NCBI GenBank assembly: GCA_964538375.1 | Contig: CAZIFQ010000008.1 | Span: forward strand, 1 to 64,000 | Length of the DNA: 64,000 bases | Reading direction: 5' to 3' | Source of the DNA: JAUUZQ01 sp964538375 | Lineage (GTDB): Bacteria; Bacteroidota; Bacteroidia; Bacteroidales; GCA-2748055 | Shown here: in pieces, positions 44,283 to 54,073 of the stretch | Layout of the letters: each line of letters opens with the position of its first letter | Position numbering within the stretch: position 1 is the first letter of the stretch | Made by a program: the position numbers and the translations under genes | The notes under the pieces: model-generated | Seen by the model: the letters and a program-made list of their open reading frames with translations, nothing else | What the model was told of the DNA's origin: nothing | The model's database searches: none

Positions 44283-45179
44283 TCAGATATTTAAATGTTT
44301 GTTGCGAATTCTCTCTGTGACATCAATAATCTCTGAGAGGGTTTCATCGCTCATTGTTATGGTGCTGGACTCGCTCTGCACCACCATCAGCATACCGTCA
44401 ATTTCTATAGTTTCCGGGTCACCAATTTCGTAGGTTATGGATACCTCGTCGTAGTATTTCTTGATTTCCTTGTAATCTTCAAGTATGCCGGCAAACTTTT
44501 CATCAGATGCGTAGTTCTGCATGATAATCATCAGGTCATTGAGGATCAGCTTTTGCTCGCCGATCATATTGCGAATATCTGCATGATCTACCTTGTTAAC
44601 CACCTGCGTGGCAAGGTACAAACCTTCAATCCAAACTCCTGCAACCATCAGCGAACTCAGGTTGCTTCTTTCTGTCTGATGCAGAAATTCATCCATGCGA
44701 TTGAAGCTGCTCATGGAAACAAACATCAGTGAGTCAAGTGTATTGTCGCTTGTGGCCAGTCGCTTCATCAACACGAAATCAAAAAACTGTCCCACCTCAA
44801 GGGCGTCGGCAAGTTTGTTAATGGTGCTTAAATAGTTGATGGACGATCCCGTTTTGCTGTACATGTTCAGATACCCGAGGTCGGAACTTAATAGCCCAAG
44901 ATTGTATGCCATCTCAAAGCTGGTGGCATGATTCGACATCTTATCCGGATCTGAAAGATAAGAGACAGAAAAGGGTACTTCCAGCTCATTCAGGAGGGAT
45001 GCTACCTCAATTGGGGAGGCAATATTCTGTATCACTTCATTCATTGCCTCATCTGAGACAACAAGTTGTGTAAGGTCCTCCTCTTCATACTGAACAGTGA
45101 GGTCCTCTTTTTTGTTGCTGTTGCCGCATCCTGCAATGAATAGCAAGAGAACGAACAACACGGTATAAGGTATTTTCAT
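44283..45179 (-). CDS. lipoprotein, unknown
   Basis: 298 residues from ATG 45179 (MKIPYTVLFVLLLFIAGC), with a clear lipobox ending at Cys18; in-frame starts at 45227 and 45188 would precede the signal. The mature protein is acidic and helical. No family recognised. Followed by the small secreted protein gene. Confidence 0.75.
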   Translation of the reverse strand: MKIPYTVLFVLLLFIAGCGNSNKKEDLTVQYEEEDLTQLVVSDEAMNEVIQNIASPIEVASLLNELEVPFSVSYLSDPDKMSNHATSFEMAYNLGLLSSDLGYLNMYSKTGSSINYLSTINKLADALEVGQFFDFVLMKRLATSDNTLDSLMFVSMSSFNRMDEFLHQTERSNLSSLMVAGVWIEGLYLATQVVNKVDHADIRNMIGEQKLILNDLMIIMQNYASDEKFAGILEDYKEIKKYYDEVSITYEIGDPETIEIDGMLMVVQSESSTITMSDETLSEIIDVTERIRNKHLNI

Positions 45180-45471
45180 AATATGCATTTGTTTATTCAA
45201 ATGTAGTAAAAAAGTGTAAAACAGCATATGCGCTCTCGCACAAAATGTTTCACTCTTTGATTAAACGCAGAGAATGGGATTTAGTTTCAAATGAAGAGTA
45301 CACTAAAGTTAATACACCACAGAAGAATTCACCTAGAAAAAGATTCACCGCAGAGTTGAACGGAGGCGCTTCGCTTAGGCGCAGAGTTAAACAGAGTTTT
45401 TTATCAGCAGGACGTGAATGGAGTAATGATGGAGTTGGAGATAAATCTCCAAGGAGGGTGGGGTGGGAGAC

Positions 45472-45867
45472 TTAGCGCTCCTCTTTAGGATTGTAATTAT
45501 TCACCAACCTTTTAATTCCATCTTTTAGAGAAACCACATTGAAATTGAGAAGTAATCCAATATTGCAATTCGAAAGTTTAAGATAGGTTAGTACTTGTGC
45601 TTCATGAATATCCTCAAATGCATCAACAGATTTAATTTCGATAATTACCTTGTTTTCCACTAAGATATCAAGGCGATAACCTACTTCTAGTCGTTTGTCC
45701 CTATATATCAAAGGCAGGGGCTTTTGTCTTTCAACATTAAATCCCGCAGTTTGTAATTCATAATACAAAGGGAATTCATATGAGGACTCAAGTAAACCGG
45801 GACCTAAAACAGAATGAACTTTATAAGCACATTTCAGGATCTCATAAGTTAAATAATTTGTTTCCAT
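45472..45867 (-). CDS. GxxExxY protein (PD-(D/E)XK-like)
   Basis: 131 residues. The name motif GxxExxY is seen in GPGLLESSYE. DILVENKVIIEIKSVD is the D...E-x-K pattern of restriction-endonuclease-fold proteins. Family function is not established. Intact frame, enclosed by inverted repeats, which suggests it moves with them. Confidence 0.85.
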   Translation of the reverse strand: METNYLTYEILKCAYKVHSVLGPGLLESSYEFPLYYELQTAGFNVERQKPLPLIYRDKRLEVGYRLDILVENKVIIEIKSVDAFEDIHEAQVLTYLKLSNCNIGLLLNFNVVSLKDGIKRLVNNYNPKEER

Positions 45868-46176
45868 AGTTTTTAATCCTTAATGTGATCAAAAACCAAA
45901 ATATCGGCGAAAAGCTAAATTATTTTTATCAAGAGAGGCTTTTACCTCTCCCTGGAGATTTATCTCCAACTCTATCAAAACTCTATTCCAAAACCGCCCC
46001 TCCCTCCTTGGAGATTTATCTCCAACTCCATCATTACTCCATTCCAAAATCGCCCCCCCTCTTTGGAGATTTATCTCCAACTCCATTATAACTCCATTCA
46101 CATCATGCAGATAAAAACTCCGCGTAACTCTGCGCCTAAGCGAAGCGCCTCCGTTAAACTCTGCGGTAAATTCTAT

Positions 46177-46393
46177 TTCCCTTTGAAGGAACACAATTCT
46201 CATTGGTAGGAACGCAATTTTCATTGGTAGGAACGCAATTCTCATAGGTAGGAACGCAATTTCCTTTGGAAGGAACCCAATTTCCCTTTGAAGGAATGGA
46301 ATTTCCAATGGAAGGAGCCTAATTTCCTTTGGAAGGAACCCAATTTCCCTTTGAAGGAATGGAATTTCCAATGGAAGGAACCCAATTCTCCTT
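46177..46393. repeat. 21-bp tandem repeat array
   Basis: About ten degenerate copies of a unit like GGAACGCAATTTTCATTGGTA. On the minus strand this reads as seven-residue repeats (FLPMRIA), but no start, composition or neighbour supports a protein. Confidence 0.8.
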
Positions 46394-46527
46394 GGAGATT
46401 TATCTCCAACTCCATCATTACTCCACCCACGTCATGCAGATAAAAACTCTGTTTAACTCTGCGCCTAAGCGCAGCGCCTCCTATTTACTCTGCGGTGAAT
46501 CTGTTCTCCTGTGAATTCACTCTCCAG

Positions 46528-49500
46528 TCAAGCTCTCAGTCGATGCCGTATCTTCTTTTTAAACAGCGGTGCATCAATCAACTTGTGGACCAAATCGAAG
46601 TAAAGCACCCCATAAAGTATGATGGTGAGAAACCAAATGAAGCTGATATTGAACCAGTAGGTGTCGAAGTATTTTCCTCCCAACATCTTGACGGGTGCGT
46701 AGAAATGTGACCGTGTGGATTCAGGATACAGATATATGGGATTTTTCTGTTGGTAGAGACGACCCTCCGATTCGACAATTGGATTTTTTTCATAAATCTT
46801 TTTCACCTGGTCGGCTACGCTTTCATTGTGATATTGGTTTAGTAACCTGAAATAGGTCTCCCTTTTCTCTTCCATGAGCTCATCCAGGTACTTGTGCTTT
46901 TTCTTATTGGTTTTGGTATACCGTTGAAGGTAGAAGTCATTAAGGTCATCGAGGAAATCATTCACAGTAGCTGCAAATTTACCACCAAACATCTCAGGCG
47001 TAAAATCTTCTGCAGCGAAAGAATAGCCGGTAATATTGTCCTGTTCCCTCAATATTTCATTTTTCAACACCTCAAACCTGGCCATGTGCTCTTTGAGCTC
47101 ACCACCGTCTTCATACGTATCGTAGAGTACTTCAATACGTTCCTGCAATTCGGGAATTAAGTAGGCAGATTTGAAATTTGCACTGCTGATTTCTCTATCC
47201 AGCTCAAAGAAGTTGCTGTTGAATCGGTTGTTCTTGAACTGCCTTACCATCAGGGCTTCATAGGCCCATTTTGTGGGCATTATTTCTGCAATAAGAGGTA
47301 CCTTATTGACGCTGGTGATATTGCGATTGAGTTTTTCAAAGTTGAACATGGCTCCACTGAGAACCATCATGGGGATCATTACCAGTGGAATAATTATATA
47401 GATGGTTACCGCTGAATTGAAGGCCGAGGAGATGATGAGCCCGATCATATTGGCACATGCTGCTGTGGTAAATAGCGCAAGCCAATAATGCAAAGTCATT
47501 TCCTTGATTCCAAGAATGGAATTGGCAATCAAAACGAATATGATAGACTGAAGAGCTGAAAGGGCCAGGATATTAATAATCTTTGCCAGCAGGTAGGAGG
47601 AGCGGCTCAGGTTTAGAAATTTTTCTCTCTTGAGAATTTTCCGGTCTTTAAAAATCTCCTCTGCGCTCATAATCAGTCCCAAAAACAGTGCAACAATCAG
47701 CGCCATGAAAATGTAGATGGGGATATTCTCGTTTTCACGGAAAATATATCTATGACTGGTTGGATCTGCTATGTACCGGATGATATAAGACAGGATTAGG
47801 GCAAGAATTGGTGAAACGCTGAGCATCATGATGAGATACTGGCGGTTACTCACCTTTGACACAAAATCCCTTCGCAGGTAATTGATCCATTGTCCAAACC
47901 ACCCCGGCACATTCAGGTTGTTGGCAGGTATCTCTTTACTTGTGGCTTTTTCATTTAGCACATTGGTCTCCTGGAATAATTCTTCCCACTTGCCGGGACT
48001 AATTTTTCGTTGTCCCGTATAATTTCCAAACTCATCGACCTGTTGTGCTTCGATGATATTAAAAATCTGTTCCGGATTTACATTACCACAAACCTGGCAC
48101 TCGCCAACGCCATAGTTCACCTGGTTGTCTATGCGCTTAAAATGAATAACGGCTTCAACCGGATTTCCGTAATAGACCAGTCGTCCTCCCACATCAAGGA
48201 GAATAACGCGATCGAACATCTTGTATAACTCTGATGAGGGCTGGTGAATGACAACGAAGATTAGTTTTCCCCGCAGGGTGAGCTCACGCAGCAGATCCAG
48301 TACATTTTCAGAATCTCTTGATGAAAGTCCTGAAGTGGGCTCATCAAGATACAATACTGATGGCTCCCTGATTAATTCAAGGGCTATATTCAAGCGCTTT
48401 CTCTGTCCCCCGGAGATGGTTTTATTCATCACAGAACCAACTTTCAGGTCTTTTTTCTCTAAGAGACCAAGACTGCTCAGTGTTTGCTCTACCTTCCCGG
48501 TGATCTCCTTCTCTGAGAGATTGCGAAAACAGAACTTGGCATTGTAGTAGAGGTTATCAAAAACCGAAAGTTCTTCAATGAGCAGGTCATCCTGTGGCAC
48601 GTAGCCAATTACTCCTCTCAGGCGACCATCATCATTGGTAATATCAATTTCATTGATCTTGATGCTCCCTTCAGAGGGCTGGTAGATGCCTGATAGAACA
48701 TTAAGCAATGTCGTTTTCCCGGATCCGCTGGATCCCATTATGCCAATGAGATTGCCCTGCTCAGTGGCGAAAGAAATATTTTGAAGTCCCTTTACATTGC
48801 CCGGAAAGGTATAGTGAATGTTTTCCGCCTCCAGTGATAAGTGTGCAGAACTGCTGTCTGCCAGAAATTGTGTGGTAATATCACTGTAGTAGATGGGCAA
48901 GCCGACAGGTAGCCGAATACTGCTTCCATTTGCGAGGAGATAAATGACCGCTGCATTTATGGGTCGTCCATTTAGCAGGATATTCATCGTTCCTCCATAT
49001 CTCATGAAGTATAGCTCAACAGATGGAATTCGAAGCACAAAAATTTCTTTATCAATAGCGCTTGCCTCGAGGTAATTGTCTTCCGCTTTTTTGACTGGGT
49101 CTTTGTATATTACAAGTGTATTGTCATCACGAATCGACTCCTGGTCTGTTGCAGTAACAAAAGTTATAATGCTTTTGTACTCTTCCTTACTGATTTTGAA
49201 TACATCAGCAAGTGTATTGACAATTCCCAGGCGTTGGTCGGTAAGGTGATATTCCGTATTAATGAGCTCGAGGGCTCTAACAAGGACAACGATTTTCTGT
49301 CTCTGGTTGAGGGTTTTGTTTATTTTTTTCCCAATGTGAAGAATTTTGACAGAGTCAAGTACCGAGGTAAGTTTCTTTTTGGCTTTTTCGGGATCAGGTG
49401 CTTTTTGTTCAGTGGCCGTTTTGAGGAACAGGTTAAAATATTCTTCTGCTGATTCAACGCCGATTTGCTGAATAAGAAATCGTTGGACATATTCCTTCTC

Positions 49501-49578
49501 CTGCTCCGTTAATCCGCCATCTTGCTTGATAATGATGGCAAACAGCTCCATCAATGCCTTTAGGATCTCTTCACTCAT
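46528..49578 (-). CDS. ABCG-type transporter with TerB-like N-terminus
   Basis: 1016 residues. Residues about 1-145 are helical and TerB-like; about 150-245 a beta-rich, FHA-like part. The ATPase (about 250-480) has GSSGSGKTT, SGGQRKRLN and VLYLDEPTSGL. Residues about 575-770 hold membrane segments of the ABC2 type. A 210-residue loop, then a last membrane segment at the C-terminus, follow. A half transporter in ABCG order, so a dimer. It starts 12 bases after siaC, so it belongs to that operon and may be its output. Substrate unknown. Confidence 0.85.
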   Translation of the reverse strand: MSEEILKALMELFAIIIKQDGGLTEQEKEYVQRFLIQQIGVESAEEYFNLFLKTATEQKAPDPEKAKKKLTSVLDSVKILHIGKKINKTLNQRQKIVVLVRALELINTEYHLTDQRLGIVNTLADVFKISKEEYKSIITFVTATDQESIRDDNTLVIYKDPVKKAEDNYLEASAIDKEIFVLRIPSVELYFMRYGGTMNILLNGRPINAAVIYLLANGSSIRLPVGLPIYYSDITTQFLADSSSAHLSLEAENIHYTFPGNVKGLQNISFATEQGNLIGIMGSSGSGKTTLLNVLSGIYQPSEGSIKINEIDITNDDGRLRGVIGYVPQDDLLIEELSVFDNLYYNAKFCFRNLSEKEITGKVEQTLSSLGLLEKKDLKVGSVMNKTISGGQRKRLNIALELIREPSVLYLDEPTSGLSSRDSENVLDLLRELTLRGKLIFVVIHQPSSELYKMFDRVILLDVGGRLVYYGNPVEAVIHFKRIDNQVNYGVGECQVCGNVNPEQIFNIIEAQQVDEFGNYTGQRKISPGKWEELFQETNVLNEKATSKEIPANNLNVPGWFGQWINYLRRDFVSKVSNRQYLIMMLSVSPILALILSYIIRYIADPTSHRYIFRENENIPIYIFMALIVALFLGLIMSAEEIFKDRKILKREKFLNLSRSSYLLAKIINILALSALQSIIFVLIANSILGIKEMTLHYWLALFTTAACANMIGLIISSAFNSAVTIYIIIPLVMIPMMVLSGAMFNFEKLNRNITSVNKVPLIAEIMPTKWAYEALMVRQFKNNRFNSNFFELDREISSANFKSAYLIPELQERIEVLYDTYEDGGELKEHMARFEVLKNEILREQDNITGYSFAAEDFTPEMFGGKFAATVNDFLDDLNDFYLQRYTKTNKKKHKYLDELMEEKRETYFRLLNQYHNESVADQVKKIYEKNPIVESEGRLYQQKNPIYLYPESTRSHFYAPVKMLGGKYFDTYWFNISFIWFLTIILYGVLYFDLVHKLIDAPLFKKKIRHRLRA

Positions 49579-49590
49579 CTATTTTATAGC

Positions 49591-49971
49591 TTACATATCG
49601 TACACCAGGTATTCAAAATCTACTTCAACCATGTCTGCATATTCCTCTCCTGCTTCCTGCATGTCTTCATCTTTTGAAAGAGAATGCCATTTTACCAGGA
49701 CATCTTTTCCTTCTTCTTTGATCTCTTCAAGAACCAACAATACATCGAGGATCATTTTTGAAGAGGCAGTATTGAAATAGACCAGTTTGAAATCGAAGAT
49801 GGTCTTATCCAGGGGTGCTTCCTTGTACTCCTCCAGCCAGTCTAATATGGGCTGATAAAAGAATACCACATCTTCAGGGAGCGATTTCCCGGAGATCTCA
49901 AATTTGTTATTGCTTTTGTCAAGTAAAACAGATGGACAATCATCAGTTGGGTCAATTCTTAAAGCTTCCAT
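49591..49971 (-). CDS. siaC: SiaC-family phosphoprotein (DUF1987)
   Basis: 126 residues. Matches the SiaC family; the segment FKLVYFNTASSKMILDVL holds Thr68, the same number as the Thr phosphorylated by SiaB in Pseudomonas aeruginosa. When not phosphorylated, SiaC there binds and activates the SiaD diguanylate cyclase. No GGDEF gene is in this window. 6 bases after siaB and 12 before the transporter gene. Confidence 0.88.
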   Translation of the reverse strand: MEALRIDPTDDCPSVLLDKSNNKFEISGKSLPEDVVFFYQPILDWLEEYKEAPLDKTIFDFKLVYFNTASSKMILDVLLVLEEIKEEGKDVLVKWHSLSKDEDMQEAGEEYADMVEVDFEYLVYDM

Positions 49972-49977
49972 GATACT

Positions 49978-50541
49978 TTATCTTGAAATAATTACTTTGA
50001 AAATAAAAAAGGAGTTCTCTTCATCGTGATCCACAAATTTGAATTCCAGCGCGTTTCCTGTTTTTCTGCGGATATCAATAAATCCAAGTCCCGCACCACC
50101 TTTTGAACTTATTTTTCCTTCAGTAAGATGACTCTTATACAGGTTGTTTAATTCTTGTTCACTAAGAGGGTTGATTGTATTAAGGAATTTTTTCAGGTCA
50201 GTCACCAGTGTGTTTTTTGTAAGGTTCACCGTTGTGACCGTATAGTCGTCTTCTTGCTTTGTAACCAGCATTGCTCCCCTGCCGGGATACTCTGTTTCAT
50301 CGTTATTGAATGCTTCTGCATGCCGGTTAATATTCTGCAAACACTCTACCATGATGTGGTAAACTTTACGTTGGACCGCTTCACCTTCATCTTCATCATC
50401 CAATCTTTCTTCTACTACTGATGTTAAGGTTTTCATCACCTGGTGCGTAACATTTCCTTCATAGGCAATAATGATTTGGCTCGCAAGCAACTGGCTGTAT
50501 GGCTTATGGATCAGTTCCAGGTATCCTTTTGTGTCTTTCAT
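49978..50541 (-). CDS. siaB: SiaB-like protein kinase
   Basis: 187 residues. GHKL-type fold with N-box MVECLQNINRHAE and G-box SSKGGAGLGFIDIRRKTGN. In the Sia system it phosphorylates SiaC on Thr. Start at 50541; 143 bases separate it from the phosphatase gene, possibly with an internal promoter. Confidence 0.87.
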   Translation of the reverse strand: MKDTKGYLELIHKPYSQLLASQIIIAYEGNVTHQVMKTLTSVVEERLDDEDEGEAVQRKVYHIMVECLQNINRHAEAFNNDETEYPGRGAMLVTKQEDDYTVTTVNLTKNTLVTDLKKFLNTINPLSEQELNNLYKSHLTEGKISSKGGAGLGFIDIRRKTGNALEFKFVDHDEENSFFIFKVIISR

Positions 50542-50684
50542 AACTTGACGAATTGTTAACTCTACTTCGTTTTTAAGACAGTTTGATGAAAAATCATCTA
50601 TTCCTGACGGTATCTAAAGATAAGGAATATCACTGTAATAGAGGGTATTTTTATGCTAAAAATGTTATCGCGCAGTTTATAAAA

Positions 50685-53297
50685 TTAAAATTCAATACCG
50701 ATAAGAAGCACATCGTCAAGCTGCCTTTCCTCACCTAACCAGGTGGTAAAATCGTATTCAAAAAACTTGTGAAACTGACGAATAGTAAACCCGGGATTGT
50801 TCAGAAGGGTTTCTCTCACCCTGGACGGACTGTATTTATTGCCATCAGGGCCTCCCATTTGATCAGTTAATCCGTCTGAGAAGAAGAATATTTTATCTCC
50901 TTTTCTGTACTCGAACTCATGGGTAATGAAATCTTCCTCTTTCTTTTTTGGGTGTCTCAGTCCGCCTATAGCTTTCCGATCTCCTTTGAAGACTGTTATT
51001 TCTCCTTCCCTTAATATATACAGGGGTCGGTGTGCCCCGGAAAACTCAATTTTATTGTCCTTCTTAAATACTTTAACCAGGGCGAGGTCCATTCCATCCC
51101 TTGCGTCCGGATTTTTCTGATCTTGTTTCAGGGTTTTTCTGACCTCACTGTTTAAGTTGTCGCAAATCTGGCCGGCCGACATATAAGGGTGCAGTGCTGT
51201 TATATTGTTGAGGAGAAAGAAGCCAATAAAGGAAAGCAATGCGCCCGGAACACCATGTCCTGTGCAGTCGATTGCCGAGATAAACCATGCATCTTCTGTC
51301 TCGTACATCCACGGAAAGTCACCGGAAATGATATCCCTTGGTTTATAGTAAACAAAACTTTTAGGGAATGCTTTTTGTATCTGTTCAATTTCCGGCAGTA
51401 TGGATGATTGTATTCTCTCGGCATAGTTAATGCTGTCTTGAATCTTTCGATTGGTGATTTTTATTTCTTGCTCGATACGTTTTGCTTCGGTAATATCGTG
51501 TCCCACAAATAGAACTGTCTCCAGATCACCTTCATCAAATTCCGGTATAACATCGAAGTTAATGATGCGTTCACTTGCTTTATCACCAAGGTGCACAGGA
51601 ATACTCTCTGTTCTGTTTAGTTTCCTTGGTTTTTCTGTTACCTGGTGCAGAGAACTGAGTATTATTTCAGACAATGTTTCCGGGAAGGGAACATCATGTA
51701 TTGGCTTATTCAGGAGTGCAGCAGGTGAAATGCCGGAATAGTCTTCTACAATTGGATTGGCATAATGGATTGTTCCCGTGTTGCTGATTCGAAGGATCAT
51801 ATCCAGGGAATTCTCAGAAAGAGATTGCATCCGGGTCTTGAGCCGCTGTTCTTTTTCAACTTTACGGGATTCGGTAATATCCCTCGTATTAAATATAAAT
51901 CCGTTAATAGATGGGTCAGACATCCTGTTGCGAATGGTAGAGCGGAGGTAGAGCCGCTTGCCATCTTTTTTTACAAAGGTATATTCAATCTCCATAACCT
52001 GGTCGACATGAACCATTAGATTATCGAATGCTTTGCGGATTTCATTGCTTCCTGATTGGTCTACTCTTTCGAAATCCTTACCCCCGATCATCTCCTTTAC
52101 AGTATAGCCAAGAATATGATCTACTGAAGGACTAATATATTTTAATTTGAAGTTTTCGTCGTAAATAGATATTATTTCAGAAGCATTTTCCAGCAACCAA
52201 TGCAAACGATTTTGCGCATTATTTGCTTCTTCAATTTTTGCTTTTAACTGAATGTTGGCTTTCTGAAGTTCATCCTGGGTGGCCCTCATTTCTTCAGCAT
52301 TCTCGTTCAGGATTTGCTCATTGTTTTGTAGTTCCGCAGTCATTTTCCGGGATTCCTCCAATAGAAATCTTGTTCTTTCGTTTACCCTCAGATTGTAGAA
52401 TGTACGTGCGATTATTTCACCCAGTTCAAGAAGAAACTGTATGGTAAGTTTTGGTATCCTGTGTTCAAAAAAAGCAAATTCAATAACACCCTGCAACTGT
52501 TCATTGGTAATCAATGGTACGAGTAAAACACATTTTGGCTTTTGATCTCCCAGTATTCCGGAAGTAATTGTAACATAATCATCGGGTATCTCAGTTCTAT
52601 AGATATAATCCATTTCATAGGCGCATTGACCAACCAGCCCCTCACCTAATTTAAAAGTCTGCTTAATGAATTTTTGCCTGTTATATGCCAGTAGGGAGAT
52701 ATTTTCCAATTGCTTGTTTTCTTCATCATAGAGGTACATTGCACCCTGCACTGCATTGATATACTTACTGAGATTTTTCAGGATCTGGTAAGCCAGTTCA
52801 TCTATTTGATCGTTTACCCTCAATATCCGGGATATCATATCTTTACCATCTGTAATCCAGGTAATTTCGCGTTCTTTCCTTCTGTTTGATTTGCTATTCA
52901 GCTGAATAAGTTTCAATGACTGGCCAAGCTCAGATGAGAGTAGTTTTTCTGAGGCAGGATGATTATCCCCTTCGGCAAGCGATTTTGCAAATTCAGTATT
53001 TTGGTCAAGAATTTCCTGGGTGGCTGCTTTTTCTTCCTTATAGTCATTAATCTCTTTATCGAATTGCTTCTTTGCTTGAGAGAGAATCATATAGATATAG
53101 AGCGGTAAACCATCAAAAAAGATGATTGCAGGATTGTTTTTATGTGCGATTACCCAGTTTGAAAGTGAGAAATCCAGATTTGGATCAATCGCGAGTGTAA
53201 TCCATGTTATAAGAACGATGGCCATTCCTACCAGGGTGAATAGCCAGATATTCCTGGTATTTAGTATTTGATTATATTTTTTCCCTGTTTCACTCAT
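50685..53297 (-). CDS. siaA: SiaA-like PP2C (SpoIIE) phosphatase with GAF and PAS domains
   Basis: 870 residues. One or two membrane segments near 15-60, coiled coil, GAF (about 165-320), coiled coil, two PAS (about 365-475 and 495-605), PP2C/SpoIIE phosphatase (about 640-870). Metal Asp residues are visible in ISGDF, AIDCTGHGVPGA, FFSDGLTDQ and LDDVLLI. It should remove phosphate from SiaC. Overlaps the GAF gene by 4 bases. Unlike P. aeruginosa SiaA (HAMP type), it senses through GAF and PAS. Confidence 0.87.
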   Translation of the reverse strand: MSETGKKYNQILNTRNIWLFTLVGMAIVLITWITLAIDPNLDFSLSNWVIAHKNNPAIIFFDGLPLYIYMILSQAKKQFDKEINDYKEEKAATQEILDQNTEFAKSLAEGDNHPASEKLLSSELGQSLKLIQLNSKSNRRKEREITWITDGKDMISRILRVNDQIDELAYQILKNLSKYINAVQGAMYLYDEENKQLENISLLAYNRQKFIKQTFKLGEGLVGQCAYEMDYIYRTEIPDDYVTITSGILGDQKPKCVLLVPLITNEQLQGVIEFAFFEHRIPKLTIQFLLELGEIIARTFYNLRVNERTRFLLEESRKMTAELQNNEQILNENAEEMRATQDELQKANIQLKAKIEEANNAQNRLHWLLENASEIISIYDENFKLKYISPSVDHILGYTVKEMIGGKDFERVDQSGSNEIRKAFDNLMVHVDQVMEIEYTFVKKDGKRLYLRSTIRNRMSDPSINGFIFNTRDITESRKVEKEQRLKTRMQSLSENSLDMILRISNTGTIHYANPIVEDYSGISPAALLNKPIHDVPFPETLSEIILSSLHQVTEKPRKLNRTESIPVHLGDKASERIINFDVIPEFDEGDLETVLFVGHDITEAKRIEQEIKITNRKIQDSINYAERIQSSILPEIEQIQKAFPKSFVYYKPRDIISGDFPWMYETEDAWFISAIDCTGHGVPGALLSFIGFFLLNNITALHPYMSAGQICDNLNSEVRKTLKQDQKNPDARDGMDLALVKVFKKDNKIEFSGAHRPLYILREGEITVFKGDRKAIGGLRHPKKKEEDFITHEFEYRKGDKIFFFSDGLTDQMGGPDGNKYSPSRVRETLLNNPGFTIRQFHKFFEYDFTTWLGEERQLDDVLLIGIEF

Positions 53298-54073
53298 TTC
53301 TTTACGTTATCTGCTTCTCCTGTATCTGAAATTTTCGCTGATATTTCCCGGGCTACTATTTGAAAAAGATGTTCAATTTCTTCTCCTTGAAATTTGAATC
53401 CTGCACATTCAATTACTGCAATACATTTTTCTTTTACCACAATGGGTACCATGGCTATGTAAGTCGGTTTTACGTTTCCCAACCCGGAGAATACTTCAGA
53501 ATAATCATCTGGTATTGTTGTATAGACAGATATTGCCTTATTGGAGGCAGTTTGTCCTGTAAGCCCCTCTCCCTCGATGAAGCTGTATGGTTCGTGGGCA
53601 TGAACAAAGGCAAAGGTTGCTACGGATTCAAATATGTTTTTTTTATTTCTAAAATAAAATACTCCAGACATGATTTCCAATTCGGTTGAGAGCATAGCCA
53701 ACAATTCATTTCCCCAATCAGAAGGCGAATCTTCGGTAGATAGTCTTCGAACTATTTTTCTTGCCACCTGGTCAATATTTAAGGATTCCGATTCCGTGAT
53801 GGGCTTCTTTTTTTCTCTCTTAATCTCAGGATGCTCTTTGTTTAATAATTCTTCCTCTTTGGCTAATTCTTTGCGAAGGATCTCTTTTGACGCATAGTTA
53901 AAAAGATATATTCCCGAGGCGACAACCATGAGCCAGGCCAAAGAAAGTAGCATGGCACTTGACCAACTGGATTCAATATGCTTAAAACTTACGATGAGGC
54001 CCATAGTGGCTCCTGCAATAAGAAAGCTTACTGCAAGCCAGGAAATACTATATTTTACGATCCTAAATTTCAT
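53294..54073 (-). CDS. membrane GAF-domain protein
   Basis: 259 residues. Two membrane segments (about 10-30 and 38-58), a charged linker, GAF domain about 105-255. The GAF has the run GEGLTGQTA...IPDDYSEVFSGLGNVKPTYIAMVPI, near identical in plan to the GAFs of the neighbouring phosphatase and sensor. No output domain. Overlaps genes on both sides by 4 bases. Confidence 0.8.
   Translation of the reverse strand: MKFRIVKYSISWLAVSFLIAGATMGLIVSFKHIESSWSSAMLLSLAWLMVVASGIYLFNYASKEILRKELAKEEELLNKEHPEIKREKKKPITESESLNIDQVARKIVRRLSTEDSPSDWGNELLAMLSTELEIMSGVFYFRNKKNIFESVATFAFVHAHEPYSFIEGEGLTGQTASNKAISVYTTIPDDYSEVFSGLGNVKPTYIAMVPIVVKEKCIAVIECAGFKFQGEEIEHLFQIVAREISAKISDTGEADNVKK

Larger units (their letters stand above)
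45345..46505. repeat. inverted-repeat island around GxxExxY gene
   Basis: A unit of about 110 bases (CGCAGAGTT...GGCGCTTCGCTTAGGCGCAGAGTT, ATCAGCAGG/CATGATGTGAATGGAGT, then GGAGATAAATCTCC) occurs at about 45348-45460 on the plus strand and, inverted, at about 46065-46175 and 46394-46502. GGAGATTTATCTCC also stands at 45954, 46010 and 46065, spaced 55-56 bases, and at 33581. The GxxExxY gene lies between the inverted copies. Confidence 0.75.

Noticed and set aside
45889..46371. 160-residue minus-strand open frame with FLP-type heptad repeats
   Set aside because: It is made from the 21-bp array and the inverted repeats, has no likely start signal, and its second half is the translated repeat unit.
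46177..46393. CRISPR array
   Set aside because: Units are directly joined without spacers of constant length, are degenerate, and there are no cas genes.
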